Positions 7,952 to 16,568 of a DNA stretch of 64,000 nt are shown here, piece after piece. The notes below the pieces were generated by a model. It searched no databases and was not told where the DNA came from. It was given only the letters and a program-made list of their open reading frames with translations. This DNA is from Neobacillus sp. YX16. GTDB lineage: Bacteria; Bacillota; Bacilli; Bacillales; Cytobacillaceae. Every line of letters begins with the position of its first letter. The stretch's first letter is position 1. The position numbers and the translations under genes were made by a program. The stretch is from NCBI RefSeq assembly GCF_030123505.1, contig NZ_CP126115.1, forward strand, positions 2,680,001 through 2,744,000. Direction: 5' to 3'.

Positions 7952-9070
7952 ATGTATATTGAGAATTTAGAACAATGGATGCAAAACATTAAAGTAACAA
8001 ACCTGGTTAATGCCGATGTGGAAGTGGTTAATAACACACCGTTAGTGATGATGGGAAAAGGACGCCAAGGTGCAGTTTTTCAAATATCGGATGACATCTG
8101 TGTAAAGGTGTTCGGGAATACCGAGGATTGCGATCGCGAATATTATGCTTTATCCCTTGGGCAGCAGACCTCTCTCTTTCCAAAGCTCTATGGGAAAGGT
8201 CCACTCTATATAGTGATGGAAATTATCAGGGGTGTTGATTTACGCGAATTTTTACAATCACAGCCATTAACAAAGGCACTTTCTGCAAAATTAATTGAAA
8301 TGCTAATCACGTTCAAAAAAATTGGGTATGAGAGAATTGACCATCATAAGCGTCAAATTTATCTGCAGCCTGACGGCAGTTTAAAGGTAATTGACGTAGC
8401 GAGAACTATTTGGCGTGATCGAGTTTATCCATACCCACGTAAATTATTGACTTCCTTAGGGGAAGAAAATAAAGCAGTCTTTATGGCGCATGTTCAAGAA
8501 ATGGCACCTGAATTATATATGGAATGGCTTCATTACATCCGTATGGAGGAAATCTCCAGGCAAATTACGGAGTTACTTCTTCCGCAGGAACCGGATAAGA
8601 ATAAAATAAAAAATCTGAGTAATAGTTTATTGACAACAGCGGATGAGAAAAACTACGTGGTGCTCCTCCAGGGTCTCGTTCATAAGGTTTTCAAGGAAGA
8701 ATGGATCAAAACGATGCTTGCACGTGGAGCAGATCCGGAAAAAGTAATGGAAAAAATCGATGCACATTGGGACAAACTTGAGCAAAGTTTTGAGTCAAGA
8801 CATCCAGAAAGTGATAGCGGTTATGAGGGTCAAAGACGTTTCGAAGGAGATCGAAACTCCAAAGGAGAAAGTGAATCCAGAAGAGGGAAAAGCTTCGAGG
8901 GAGAACGTGACTCCAGAAGAGGGAAAAGCTTCGAGGGCGATAGAGGGCGTCGCAGCAAAGGCGCTAAGGGTGGTAAAGGTAAATACTACTCGGGAGATAG
9001 ATACGATGATCGCAACCGCCGTGACGATAAGCGAGACAAGAACAAAGGCAAGGATAAAAAACGTCGTTAA
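7952..9070 (+). CDS. Protein-kinase-like protein with a repetitive Arg/Gly-rich tail
   Basis: 372 aa. Residues about 30-200 look like a protein-kinase fold: glycine loop GKGRQGAVF (35-43), lysine in VCVKVF (Lys52), hinge IVMEIIRGVDLREFL, and a DFG-like IDVARTIW. The usual catalytic-loop HRD is not obvious, so activity is uncertain. After about residue 280 the sequence becomes low-complexity and highly charged (Glu, Arg, Lys, Gly, Ser), including two 12-residue repeats of SRRGKSFEGERD type, and ends in a Lys/Arg stretch. AAGGAAGGAG precedes the ATG. It is followed after 73 nt by a glycosyltransferase gene with no terminator between. Spore-coat-associated kinase/glycosyltransferase pairs (CotS/CotSA-like) are an analogy only. 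Confidence 0.65.
   Translation: MYIENLEQWMQNIKVTNLVNADVEVVNNTPLVMMGKGRQGAVFQISDDICVKVFGNTEDCDREYYALSLGQQTSLFPKLYGKGPLYIVMEIIRGVDLREFLQSQPLTKALSAKLIEMLITFKKIGYERIDHHKRQIYLQPDGSLKVIDVARTIWRDRVYPYPRKLLTSLGEENKAVFMAHVQEMAPELYMEWLHYIRMEEISRQITELLLPQEPDKNKIKNLSNSLLTTADEKNYVVLLQGLVHKVFKEEWIKTMLARGADPEKVMEKIDAHWDKLEQSFESRHPESDSGYEGQRRFEGDRNSKGESESRRGKSFEGERDSRRGKSFEGDRGRRSKGAKGGKGKYYSGDRYDDRNRRDDKRDKNKGKDKKRR
8876..8947 (+). repeat. 36-bp in-frame tandem repeat in the kinase-like gene
   Basis: TCCAGAAGAGGGAAAAGCTT and the following bases start at 8876 and again at 8912, a 36-nt (12-codon) period. The second copy diverges at its end. This codes for the repeated SRRGKSFEG units and suggests recent tail expansion. 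Confidence 0.8.
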
Positions 9071-9143
9071 TCGATATTAAGGGTAGAACATAGAGACCTA
9101 ACAGGGTTGAGGAGGAGCCTAATGAAAACGAGGAGAAACCATT

Positions 9144-10262
9144 ATGAAAGTATTAGTAATCTGGCGTCTGCTGACAGTTGGCGGGGTGAATGCCGGCTGG
9201 CGCAATCGCTCGATTTATTTTAAGAAACATGGAATTGATACAGAGTTTTTATACACCACGGATCATGGCGGGCTTCACATTATGGAAGATGCCGCTCCCG
9301 TTTATTTAACAAAGGATGAACAGGAGATTACCAAGATTATTAAAAACAATCAGTATGACGCCATTATTGTTGTTGACACGGGTGCTGCTTTTAAATGGAT
9401 TCGTAAAGCAAAATATAAAGGTCCAGTGTTAGTAGAGGCACGCACCCCAGAACTGATTAAGCTTAATCCACATATAAAATCATTCAGAGGGATAGATCCG
9501 AAAGTGATCATTGTTCCATCACAGTATCAAAAACGATTAGTCTCCATATTAACTGACGAAATTCCGATTCATATCATCTACAATGGCATCGATACGTCAT
9601 TTTACCAAGCATTGACTGCCGAAGAGATAAATTATGAGAGTGAACCGCACCTTCCAAATGGAAAAAAAATAATTGGATGGATTGGGAGATTGGACAAACG
9701 TAAAAACTGGCAAATGTTATTAGAAGTAGCAAAACTCATGAAAAGTCATCGGGATGATATTGAATTTTGGGTGATTGGTGGTGCTCAAAGTGTACAGCGG
9801 GAGGAATTCGCAGCGAAATGGCAGGAGGAGCAGCTCACTGATATAGTCAAATGGTTCCCAGTGATTCCCTATCAGCAAATGCCACATGTTTATGCGAAAA
9901 TTCGCCAATCAGGCGGCTGTACGCTGGCAACTACTAAGACCGAATCTTTTGGTAATACATTTATTGAATCAATGGTTTGTGGTGTACCAGTAGTTGCCTC
10001 AAAAATGATGCCGGTCACGGAATTGGTTGTACACGGGGAGCATGGGCTGCTTTTTCGTGGTCAAAATGTAGAGGATGCTGTTAATCAGCTTTCTGGCATT
10101 TTGGACAACCCAAGCCTCCATCAACAAATGTCAAAGGCTGCGATTGAGCGCGTCCATGAAAAGTTCGCAATAGAGGTTGTGGCAGAACAATATGTTCATT
10201 TATTGAAAAAAATAGGTGGAATCGACTCCAAGAACGTAAATGGGGTGCATAGGGATGATTAA
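9144..10262 (+). CDS. Glycosyltransferase family 4 protein
   Basis: 372 aa with a GT-B layout. The N-terminal acceptor domain includes GGVNAGWRNRS. The C-terminal donor domain has IIGWIGRLDKRKNWQMLL, FWVIGGAQ, and ATTKTESFGNTFIESMVCG, the E-x7-E region of GT4 retaining enzymes, followed by GVPVVAS. It should transfer a sugar from an activated donor to an unknown acceptor at the cytoplasmic face. The ATG has GAGGAGAAA upstream. Its 3' end overlaps the HipA-like gene by 8 nt, so the two are probably coupled. The nearby galU and UDP-glucose dehydrogenase genes could provide a UDP-sugar donor. Confidence 0.88.
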   Translation: MKVLVIWRLLTVGGVNAGWRNRSIYFKKHGIDTEFLYTTDHGGLHIMEDAAPVYLTKDEQEITKIIKNNQYDAIIVVDTGAAFKWIRKAKYKGPVLVEARTPELIKLNPHIKSFRGIDPKVIIVPSQYQKRLVSILTDEIPIHIIYNGIDTSFYQALTAEEINYESEPHLPNGKKIIGWIGRLDKRKNWQMLLEVAKLMKSHRDDIEFWVIGGAQSVQREEFAAKWQEEQLTDIVKWFPVIPYQQMPHVYAKIRQSGGCTLATTKTESFGNTFIESMVCGVPVVASKMMPVTELVVHGEHGLLFRGQNVEDAVNQLSGILDNPSLHQQMSKAAIERVHEKFAIEVVAEQYVHLLKKIGGIDSKNVNGVHRDD

Positions 10263-11031
10263 ACCAATTGCATACAAGAAAACACTAGAAGGAAAATCGA
10301 ATGCACACTTGATAACATTTAATGATGGACGAGACTATGTCGTGAAATATTTCCAGCCTGGATTTGAGAAAACGTTGGCAAATGAATGGGTCTCCTATTG
10401 CCTAGCAAGGTACCTTGGACTACCAATACCCTTTGCACAATTAGTAGAAATCCCTAAAGAGTTTTCCTCACAATACCCTGAACTCTCTCAAATGACTCAA
10501 ACACAATACCAATTTGCAAGTCTTTACGTGCCAGACTGTTTTGATGGACATAAAGTGACAGAGGTTCCTACTATTTCAAATAATGAAAAACTAGCAGGTG
10601 TTATTTTATTTGATTACTGGATGTGCAATCGTGATCGAACAAGGAAAAATATCATTCTATGTGATGACAAACCGAACTCCTATCGCTTGTGGATTATCGA
10701 TCATGCGGAAGTGTTTGCTTCCTATAATTGGACACTGCAAGATATTGAATCACTGCCGATTACCATTTTAAAAAGTGCAACCCATCAAATGATGGCCTGT
10801 TTTATCAAGAATGAGGAGGAGTTTAAAGAGGAGCTAGATATCATTCAAACGCTGCCCATTCATTTAATAGAAGAAATTGTCGCACTCATTCCAGAAGATT
10901 GGCAGGTTACGAGTGAAGAAAGAAAAGCGATTGTTAGTACACTGCACACACGTCGTAAAAGAATACTCAAAAAGTTAATGGAAAGGTTTATCAAAAGAGT
11001 TTATCTGCCAATACATGAAATAGATGAATGA
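10255..11031 (+). CDS. HipA-like kinase family protein
   Basis: 258 aa from the ATG at 10255 (MIKPIAYK); an in-frame ATG at 10240 is possible. Features recall HipA-type kinases: a lysine-bearing beta strand (GRDYVVKYF), the segment ANEWVSYCLARYLGLPIP, a catalytic-loop-like FDYWMCNRDRTRKNI, and a metal-binding-like IIDHAEVF. No HipB-like partner is present, so this is not a HipBA toxin-antitoxin module. Overlap with the glycosyltransferase gene suggests a modifying role in the same pathway. It ends at a terminator. Confidence 0.6.
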   Translation: MIKPIAYKKTLEGKSNAHLITFNDGRDYVVKYFQPGFEKTLANEWVSYCLARYLGLPIPFAQLVEIPKEFSSQYPELSQMTQTQYQFASLYVPDCFDGHKVTEVPTISNNEKLAGVILFDYWMCNRDRTRKNIILCDDKPNSYRLWIIDHAEVFASYNWTLQDIESLPITILKSATHQMMACFIKNEEEFKEELDIIQTLPIHLIEEIVALIPEDWQVTSEERKAIVSTLHTRRKRILKKLMERFIKRVYLPIHEIDE

Positions 11032-11069
11032 CTCCCTTGGCTATATTTGTGAAGGGAGTTTTATTTTAT
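11030..11069 (+). terminator. Terminator of the kinase-like/GT4/HipA-like operon
   Basis: ACTCCCTT and AAGGGAGT form the stem, followed by a T-rich tract. Confidence 0.75.
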
Positions 11070-11173
11070 AGAAAATGAACTTTTAAATAAATGAATTTAA
11101 TAGGTTACTAACGTGACCGGAAGTTGTCCACCTGCATATATAAGATTAAGGAGAAAAGGAAAGGAGACAACAT

Positions 11174-12082
11174 ATGAAAATCCGTAAGGCCATTATTCCA
11201 GCAGCTGGCCTCGGAACTAGATTTTTGCCAGCTACGAAAGCACAACCAAAAGAAATGCTGCCGATTGTTGATAAGCCAACCATTCAATACATTGTTGAAG
11301 AAGCTGTTGCTTCTGGAATTGAGGAAATTATCATCATAATCGGCAGAGGAAAAAGGTCTATTGAGGATCACTTCGATAAATCGTATGAACTCGAAGACAC
11401 ACTTTTTAGAAAGAACAAACTTGAAATGTTAGCGGAAGTTCAAAAAATATCAAACTTAGTAAATATCGTTTATGTCCGCCAGAAAGAGCCGAAAGGGCTT
11501 GGACATGCTATTCTTTGTGCGAAAAGTGTGATTGGGGACGAACCATTTGCGGTTTTACTTGGTGATGATATCGTTATGTCGGAAATTCCCTGCTTAAAGC
11601 AAGTCATTGATGTATTCGAATATTATAATAGTTCGGTTGTTGCCGTTCAAACTGTATCAGAAAATGATGTCAGTAAATATGGAATTATTAAGCCAAAGGG
11701 GACGATGATTGAATCGGATTTATTTCATATTGACTCTCTTATTGAGAAACCAAGCATTGAAGAGGCTCCTTCGAGATTTGCGATTATGGGACGCTACGTA
11801 TTAAGTCCAAAGATATTTGAAATCTTAGAGCGAATTCCAATGGGTCGAGGGGATGAATTACAGCTGACTGATGCAATAAATGAACTGAATAAACACCAGG
11901 CCGTCTTTGCCTATAACTTTCAGGGAAGCCGCTATGATATCGGAGATAAACTTGGTTTTATTAAGGCCACCATTGATTTCGCATTAAGCCGGGAGGATAT
12001 CCGAGAATCTGTGTTAGCCTATTTGCAAGAAGTAACAGAGAACGAAACCGGTCAAAATAATAGGAAAGAGATTGATAATTGA
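11174..12082 (+). CDS. galU: UTP-glucose-1-phosphate uridylyltransferase
   Basis: 302 aa, the usual length. The N-terminal nucleotide-binding motif is KAIIPAAGLGTRFLPATKA with the catalytic KEMLPIVDKP; the sugar-binding part shows EKPSIEEAPS and the metal region LLGDDIV. It makes UDP-glucose from UTP and glucose-1-phosphate. AAAGGAGACAAC precedes the ATG. It forms a two-gene operon with the UDP-glucose dehydrogenase gene, 1 nt downstream. Bacillus carries several paralogues (gtaB, yngB, ytdA); which one this is cannot be told. The pair would feed UDP-glucuronate into polysaccharide synthesis. Confidence 0.93.
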   Translation: MKIRKAIIPAAGLGTRFLPATKAQPKEMLPIVDKPTIQYIVEEAVASGIEEIIIIIGRGKRSIEDHFDKSYELEDTLFRKNKLEMLAEVQKISNLVNIVYVRQKEPKGLGHAILCAKSVIGDEPFAVLLGDDIVMSEIPCLKQVIDVFEYYNSSVVAVQTVSENDVSKYGIIKPKGTMIESDLFHIDSLIEKPSIEEAPSRFAIMGRYVLSPKIFEILERIPMGRGDELQLTDAINELNKHQAVFAYNFQGSRYDIGDKLGFIKATIDFALSREDIRESVLAYLQEVTENETGQNNRKEIDN

Positions 12083-12083
12083 T

Positions 12084-13388
12084 ATGAAGATTGCTGTTTT
12101 AGGTACAGGCTATGTAGGGCTGTCAACAGGTGTTTGTTTATCACAAATCGGTCACCATGTCACATGCATCGATATTAATGAACAAAAGATTAATCAATTA
12201 CGTAAAGGGATTTCCCCCATTTATGAACCTGGTCTTGAAGATTTACTAACTTCTAATATGGTCGCAGGCAGATTACATTTTACAACCACTATTAATGAGG
12301 CGTTAGCTGACGCAGAAATCATTGTTGTTGCGGTTGGAACGCCTCAAGGTGATAATGGTGCAGCAGACCTTTCCTTTCTAGTACAAGCTGCAGAAGATAT
12401 TTCCTCCCATATAACTCCTGAGAACATCATTGTTATTAAGAGTACAGTGCCAGTTGGAACGAATGATTTTGTCAAAAAAATGATGGAAGACCGGTGTGGT
12501 TTTAAGGTGAAAATGGTGTCGAATCCTGAATTTCTCCGCCAGGGTTCTGCCATTGAGGATACTATGAAAGCTGATCGAATCATTATTGGTTCGGAAAGTG
12601 CAGAGGCTGCAGGGAAAATTCAAGAGATGTATCGACCATTAAATGTGCCAATGCTTTTAACAAGTACAAGAAGTGCTGAAATGATAAAATATGCTTCGAA
12701 TGCTTTCCTAGCAACGAAGATCAGTTATATTAATGAAATTGCCAATTTATGCGAAGCAGTCGGTGCAGATGTACAAGATGTTGCTAGAGGAATGGGCAAG
12801 GATAAGAGGATCGGTGAAGCGTTCTTGAACGCTGGGATCGGCTATGGAGGCTCCTGTTTTCCAAAGGATGTAAAAGCATTGCTGCATACCGCAGGGTTAA
12901 ATGGAGTTGAATTTCCGTTATTAAAAGAGACCATTGCCATTAATGAATATCAGCGAGAATTGTTGGTAACAAAGGCATTAAAGCGATTTGGAGGATTAAA
13001 AGGCAAAAAAATTGCGATGCTAGGTCTAGCCTTTAAACCAGAAACAGATGATATGAGAGAAGGACCGTCTATTCCGATTGCGGTGGAATTAACAAAATTA
13101 GGAGCAGAAGTCGTTGCGTATGACCCCGTTGCTACTGAAAATGCAAGAAAAATTATCGGAGATACCATTAAATATGCTGGTTCCATTCATGAAGCCCTTG
13201 CAGAAGCGAACGCCGTATTTATTGTCACCGAGTGGAACGAGGTTAAACGTATAGATGTAGCTGAGATGATATGGAATATGAAAGAACCCATCATCTTCGA
13301 CGGCAGGAACTGTCTTTCTGAAGAAAGAATCCGGGCATGTAGAGCCGTAGAATACTATCCAGTAGGAAAACCACCCATCATTATATAA
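12084..13388 (+). CDS. UDP-glucose 6-dehydrogenase
   Basis: 434 aa. An in-frame TTG at 12072 sits directly on the AGGAAAGAG site, so the ATG at 12084 is preferred. Motifs are the NAD-binding GTGYVGLSTGVCLSQIG, VAVGTPQGDNGAADL, STVPVGT, EFLRQGSAIEDT, and the active-site Cys in GYGGSCFPKD, then GLAFKPETDDMREGPS. The enzyme oxidises UDP-glucose to UDP-glucuronate with two NAD+ in the cytoplasm. It follows galU by one base, and a terminator lies downstream. Homologues in Bacillus include tuaD, ugd and ytcA. Confidence 0.95.
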   Translation: MKIAVLGTGYVGLSTGVCLSQIGHHVTCIDINEQKINQLRKGISPIYEPGLEDLLTSNMVAGRLHFTTTINEALADAEIIVVAVGTPQGDNGAADLSFLVQAAEDISSHITPENIIVIKSTVPVGTNDFVKKMMEDRCGFKVKMVSNPEFLRQGSAIEDTMKADRIIIGSESAEAAGKIQEMYRPLNVPMLLTSTRSAEMIKYASNAFLATKISYINEIANLCEAVGADVQDVARGMGKDKRIGEAFLNAGIGYGGSCFPKDVKALLHTAGLNGVEFPLLKETIAINEYQRELLVTKALKRFGGLKGKKIAMLGLAFKPETDDMREGPSIPIAVELTKLGAEVVAYDPVATENARKIIGDTIKYAGSIHEALAEANAVFIVTEWNEVKRIDVAEMIWNMKEPIIFDGRNCLSEERIRACRAVEYYPVGKPPIII

Positions 13389-13390
13389 TA

Positions 13391-13447
13391 ACCAGGCATG
13401 ATCCTTGCAGAGATATTTGACTGCAAAAATCATGCCTTAGCTTTTTT
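13391..13447 (+). terminator. Terminator of the galU operon
   Basis: AGGCATGAT and ATCATGCCT form the outer stem, with CTTGCAG and CTGCAA as an inner stem, followed by CTTTTTTC. Confidence 0.75.
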
Positions 13448-13528
13448 CATTAGAAGCAAACTTTGATACAATAATCAAAGTAGCAACTGAAAATACATAA
13501 TGAATCTCATTGAAGAATGTTGAGTGTC

Positions 13529-13569
13529 CACTGGAGACGGACATTTGTACATTAGTGGTGCCTGTCACC
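13529..13569. repeat. Dispersed GGTGCCTGTCACC element, copy 2
   Basis: GGTGCCTGTCACC lies about 20 nt before the start of the 270-aa protein gene. It is preceded by a small hairpin, TGTCC-ACTGGAGAC-GGACA. Confidence 0.75.
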
Positions 13570-13587
13570 ATAGGAAGGTGTGAAAAG

Positions 13588-14400
13588 ATGGCAATTGAAC
13601 ATGAGCAGTTGGAGCGAAGTGGTTTGACTCGTTATGTTCCTCCTAAGGGGGATTTTGAGGGGTTTCGTGATGATGAGCATTACCGTGAGAAGTTGAAGGA
13701 GTGGGGGCTTTCGTCTGCTAAGGAGGCGAAGCGGGAGTTTTTGTTTAAGGAGAGGAATTACCAGCGTGTGGTGACGATTAAGGGGTACGAAACGTACGGA
13801 AAGTCAGATGAGTTTAACACGCTTGTAATAGAGTTTCAGGACGGTAATTTGAGCTGTATCAACCCAGCTTTTCTGAAGGAAATGCAGGCTTCCAGTTTTG
13901 GCAGAGAGAGCATGCTTCAGGTTGAGGAGAAGGATTTCAGTACACCAGAACTCGGTTCAGAGGGTTCAGAGTCTCAAGCAGAGGCAAAAACATCTGAATT
14001 AAAACCAGTACCAAAATCTGAGCCTAAAAAACGAAAGGCAACAAAACCGAAAAAAGAGCAAGAACCAAAAATTGAGCTTCCAGCAGATAAAGTACACTTT
14101 ACCGCAAGCGTTAAGCAGTTTGCACTTACGTACAATCCATTTAATGAAGAAAATGATGAAGTCGTCGTTCTTGAAAATGTCCAAATCATACAAGAACCGC
14201 CACTTGAACTTGGACTTGCTTGGTGCAGCCACAGTAAAACTCTTAAGAAGTTTGAATTGGCACCAGGAGATCAACTTGAATTTGACGGAAAAGTGGCAAA
14301 GAAGAAATTGGCAAAGGGTAAGGATGTAGAAGAAGAGTTCGTTGTTGATGCAGCGGTTCTATATAAAGTAAACAATCCATCTAAAATTGTTAAAAGCTAA
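13588..14400 (+). CDS. Conserved-looking protein of unknown function
   Basis: 270 aa from the ATG at 13588 (MAIEHEQLERSG), preceded by AGGAAGGTG; the frame stays open further upstream through the repeat element, but no better start exists there. I do not recognise the family. Three parts are visible: an N-terminal domain (about 1-115) containing TLVIEFQDGNLSCINP; a charged Lys/Pro/Glu linker (about 130-170); and a C-terminal domain ending EFVVDAAVLYKVNNPSKI that could be an OB-like beta-barrel. The first 200 bp are markedly G-rich compared with the rest of the gene. It is convergent with a VWA-like gene. Confidence 0.6.
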   Translation: MAIEHEQLERSGLTRYVPPKGDFEGFRDDEHYREKLKEWGLSSAKEAKREFLFKERNYQRVVTIKGYETYGKSDEFNTLVIEFQDGNLSCINPAFLKEMQASSFGRESMLQVEEKDFSTPELGSEGSESQAEAKTSELKPVPKSEPKKRKATKPKKEQEPKIELPADKVHFTASVKQFALTYNPFNEENDEVVVLENVQIIQEPPLELGLAWCSHSKTLKKFELAPGDQLEFDGKVAKKKLAKGKDVEEEFVVDAAVLYKVNNPSKIVKS

Positions 14401-14411
14401 TAGTAGTGATT

Positions 14412-14450
14412 CTCCTCAACAGCAGTGTTGAGGAGTTTTACTTTTTTTGA
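14412..14450. terminator. Bidirectional terminator
   Basis: CTCCTCAACA and TGTTGAGGAG pair around GCAG, followed by a T-rich run, between convergent genes. Confidence 0.8.
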
Positions 14451-14452
14451 GA

Positions 14453-14863
14453 CTATACAATCTTCATCACCTTACCGAAAGGTGCTTTCGGAACAAATTC
14501 TGTCGGAACTAGCCAGTAAACCTCATAGGGTACTTGCATGTCTTCCGGTAAAAATCCTGTTAAATCGGTGATATAGAAAACGGTATCGATTTTCTCCTCT
14601 TCCGCCCATTCCAAAGCCAAGGTATAAGAAGCCTTACCATGAGTGTGATACTTAATTTCAGTGTTTTGTGTAATTGGCTCTGTAGTCCGAATTTTAAAAT
14701 CAGCTTGGACGAGTGTGGTTCCAGGAGTTAGCTCTTTGAAAAATGTAACAATATTTGTGATGAGATCAATTTTTGTTTCATTTGTAGAGGTATCTACGAT
14801 TAAAGCCAGTTTTTTACCTTGACGGTCCTGTATGATTTTTAGTAAATTTTTGTGCCATTTCAT
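14453..14863 (-). CDS. VWA-like domain protein (C-terminal domain of DUF2201-type metallopeptidase proteins)
   Basis: 136 aa. It starts with a MIDAS-like LALIVDTSTNE and ends with FYITDLTGFLP and VYWLVPTEFVPKAPFGKVMKI, a pattern I associate with the VWA-like C-terminal half of DUF2201 proteins. In that family an N-terminal metallopeptidase-like domain precedes this part, and a MoxR ATPase gene is often nearby; both are missing here. The final Ser of the MIDAS DxSxS is replaced by Asn. It is a short standalone protein of unknown role. Confidence 0.5.
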   Translation of the reverse strand: MKWHKNLLKIIQDRQGKKLALIVDTSTNETKIDLITNIVTFFKELTPGTTLVQADFKIRTTEPITQNTEIKYHTHGKASYTLALEWAEEEKIDTVFYITDLTGFLPEDMQVPYEVYWLVPTEFVPKAPFGKVMKIV

Positions 14864-15049
14864 CCCTAGTTTTTCCCCTCTCTATCAATAGTCACAAAAA
14901 TTATTATGCTCATAATGAACCTATGAATTCGATTAAAATTATTTCGTTTTATGTATAAGAAATAAAAACAGAAAATAGTTGTAGATTATCACATAGGATG
15001 TATACTTTTATTATATTAGTAGCACTATTTTTAGATGGGAGCGAATTTA

Positions 15050-16531
15050 ATGGAAGGGAAATGGTTGATTGCAGATCGTGATCTAAATGAACGAGAGGGA
15101 TTAAAATGGCTGTTAAAATCATCCTCCATACCTGTGTCCACGATACTATTAGCCTCCAATTATCAAGACTTTATCGTTACATTTGAGAAAGAGTCACCGG
15201 ATATCATTTTATTAGAACTGGATATGGTTAGCAGCGATAATTGGTCTAGCTTTAGAGATTTAATACAAATCTATCAACCTATTTTGCTGTTAACAAGTGC
15301 GGAGGCTACCTTTGAAAAAGCTCGCTTAGCGATTGACCTTCAAGCCCTAGAGCTAATGATTAAACCGTTTTCTGCCACCAAGGTGAAGTCTGCTTATCAA
15401 AAAGCAACAAAAGGACTGGATAAGAAACTGGATTCGAAAGCTATTCCTCCTTTACAATTCTATAAGGAATTATCCTATGAGGCACTGTTTATTTCAGAGC
15501 GTGCAGTTTCAGAGGACTATAAAATGGCTGCGTTTAAAATTGAAAATACAAAGAACCTTGATGTCCTGTATTCATTTTTAACCGATTATCCTTTTAAAGA
15601 AATTCATGGGATATTCCCTTTAAACGATATGGTTGTTCTTTTATTTATAGAAACTTGCCAGAATAGTAAAGAACAGTGCCAAAAGGCAATGAGAAAATGG
15701 GAAGAGGAATTCTCTGACACGCTTGCTATTGTGGTACGTAACAATAAATTACCACAAGAATGCCTTAAAGAAAAATTTATAGAAACGCAGAAAATGCTGG
15801 AATTTACCTATTATCATGGCTATCGGCAAATTGTGGAGTTTAAGTATACTCCTGAATGGATACATATCGATCCTTTTTTGGCACCCCCTGAACAAAGGGT
15901 ATGGGTGGACATGCTAGCAAATCATGATATAGAAGGTATAAAAAAATGGCTTTATGATGAATTTCTCCAATTGGAAGATCCTTATCCAGATCCAGGATTG
16001 GTAAGAATTAGGCTAACGAGCATCTTAGCGCAAATAAGACGCTTTATGAAAACCTATGATTTAGACGAACAGCAAAATTATGAAAAAGAGTACCGCTATA
16101 TCTTTCATTCCATTTTGTATGATAGTGTGCTCTATCGGTCAGTACAAAATTTAATCTTATTTGTTCAAAAATTATTTTTAGCAGCAGGCTCTAATCCCCA
16201 GTTGTTCAAACAAGACCTCGTAGAGCGAGGAATTGCATTTATTGAGTCCCATTTTGCTAACAAGGATCTAAAGCTAGAGGATGTGGCAAAGTATGTCGAC
16301 AGAAATCCATCATATTTTAGCCATTTGCTCATTTCAAAAACAGGTAAAGGCTTTACGGACATCCTTTCAGGTATAAGACTAAAGGAAGCGAAAAGGTACT
16401 TGCTTGAATCCAATAAGCCAGTAAAGGAAGTAGCACTGTTGGTGGGTTTTCATAATCCCAATTACTTTAGCAGAATCTTTAAAGAGGTATTCGGAGTAAC
16501 GCCGAGAGAATATAGGATGAATAAAAAGTGA
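15050..16531 (+). CDS. Orphan response-regulator-like protein with AraC-type DNA-binding domain
   Basis: 493 aa from the ATG at 15050 (MEGKWLIADRD); an ATG at 15035 overlaps the GGGAG site. An N-terminal receiver domain has the acidic pair (ADRD, residues 8-11), the conserved LLTSAE and the lysine in LMIKPFS, but the phospho-acceptor position reads IILLELD with Glu56 in place of Asp. A long middle segment follows. The C-terminal two-helix-turn-helix AraC domain (SGIRLKEAKRYLLES, then FHNPNYFSRIFKEVFGVTP) is intact. The architecture is YesN-like, but no histidine kinase is adjacent. The next genes are the hut operon, which it might control. Confidence 0.85.
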   Translation: MEGKWLIADRDLNEREGLKWLLKSSSIPVSTILLASNYQDFIVTFEKESPDIILLELDMVSSDNWSSFRDLIQIYQPILLLTSAEATFEKARLAIDLQALELMIKPFSATKVKSAYQKATKGLDKKLDSKAIPPLQFYKELSYEALFISERAVSEDYKMAAFKIENTKNLDVLYSFLTDYPFKEIHGIFPLNDMVVLLFIETCQNSKEQCQKAMRKWEEEFSDTLAIVVRNNKLPQECLKEKFIETQKMLEFTYYHGYRQIVEFKYTPEWIHIDPFLAPPEQRVWVDMLANHDIEGIKKWLYDEFLQLEDPYPDPGLVRIRLTSILAQIRRFMKTYDLDEQQNYEKEYRYIFHSILYDSVLYRSVQNLILFVQKLFLAAGSNPQLFKQDLVERGIAFIESHFANKDLKLEDVAKYVDRNPSYFSHLLISKTGKGFTDILSGIRLKEAKRYLLESNKPVKEVALLVGFHNPNYFSRIFKEVFGVTPREYRMNKK

Positions 16532-16532
16532 T

Positions 16533-16566
16533 AAGACCTAGAACATACTGGGTCTTATTTTTTTTT
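16533..16566 (+). terminator. Terminator after the AraC-type regulator
   Basis: AAGACC and GGGTCTT pair and are followed by a long T run. Confidence 0.75.
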
Positions 16567-16568
16567 AT

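Noticed and set aside
8876..8947. Tandem repeat as a possible CRISPR fragment
   Set aside because: The repeats are contiguous, in-frame coding units without spacers; no cas genes in the window.
9121..9222. 33-codon ORF with a good GAGGAGG site overlapping the start of the GT4 gene
   Set aside because: Out of frame inside a well-supported gene. It might be a coupling leader, but the sequence pattern is not protein-like.
10255..11031. HipA-like protein as part of a HipBA toxin-antitoxin module
   Set aside because: No HipB-type HTH gene adjacent; it is embedded in a glycosyltransferase operon.
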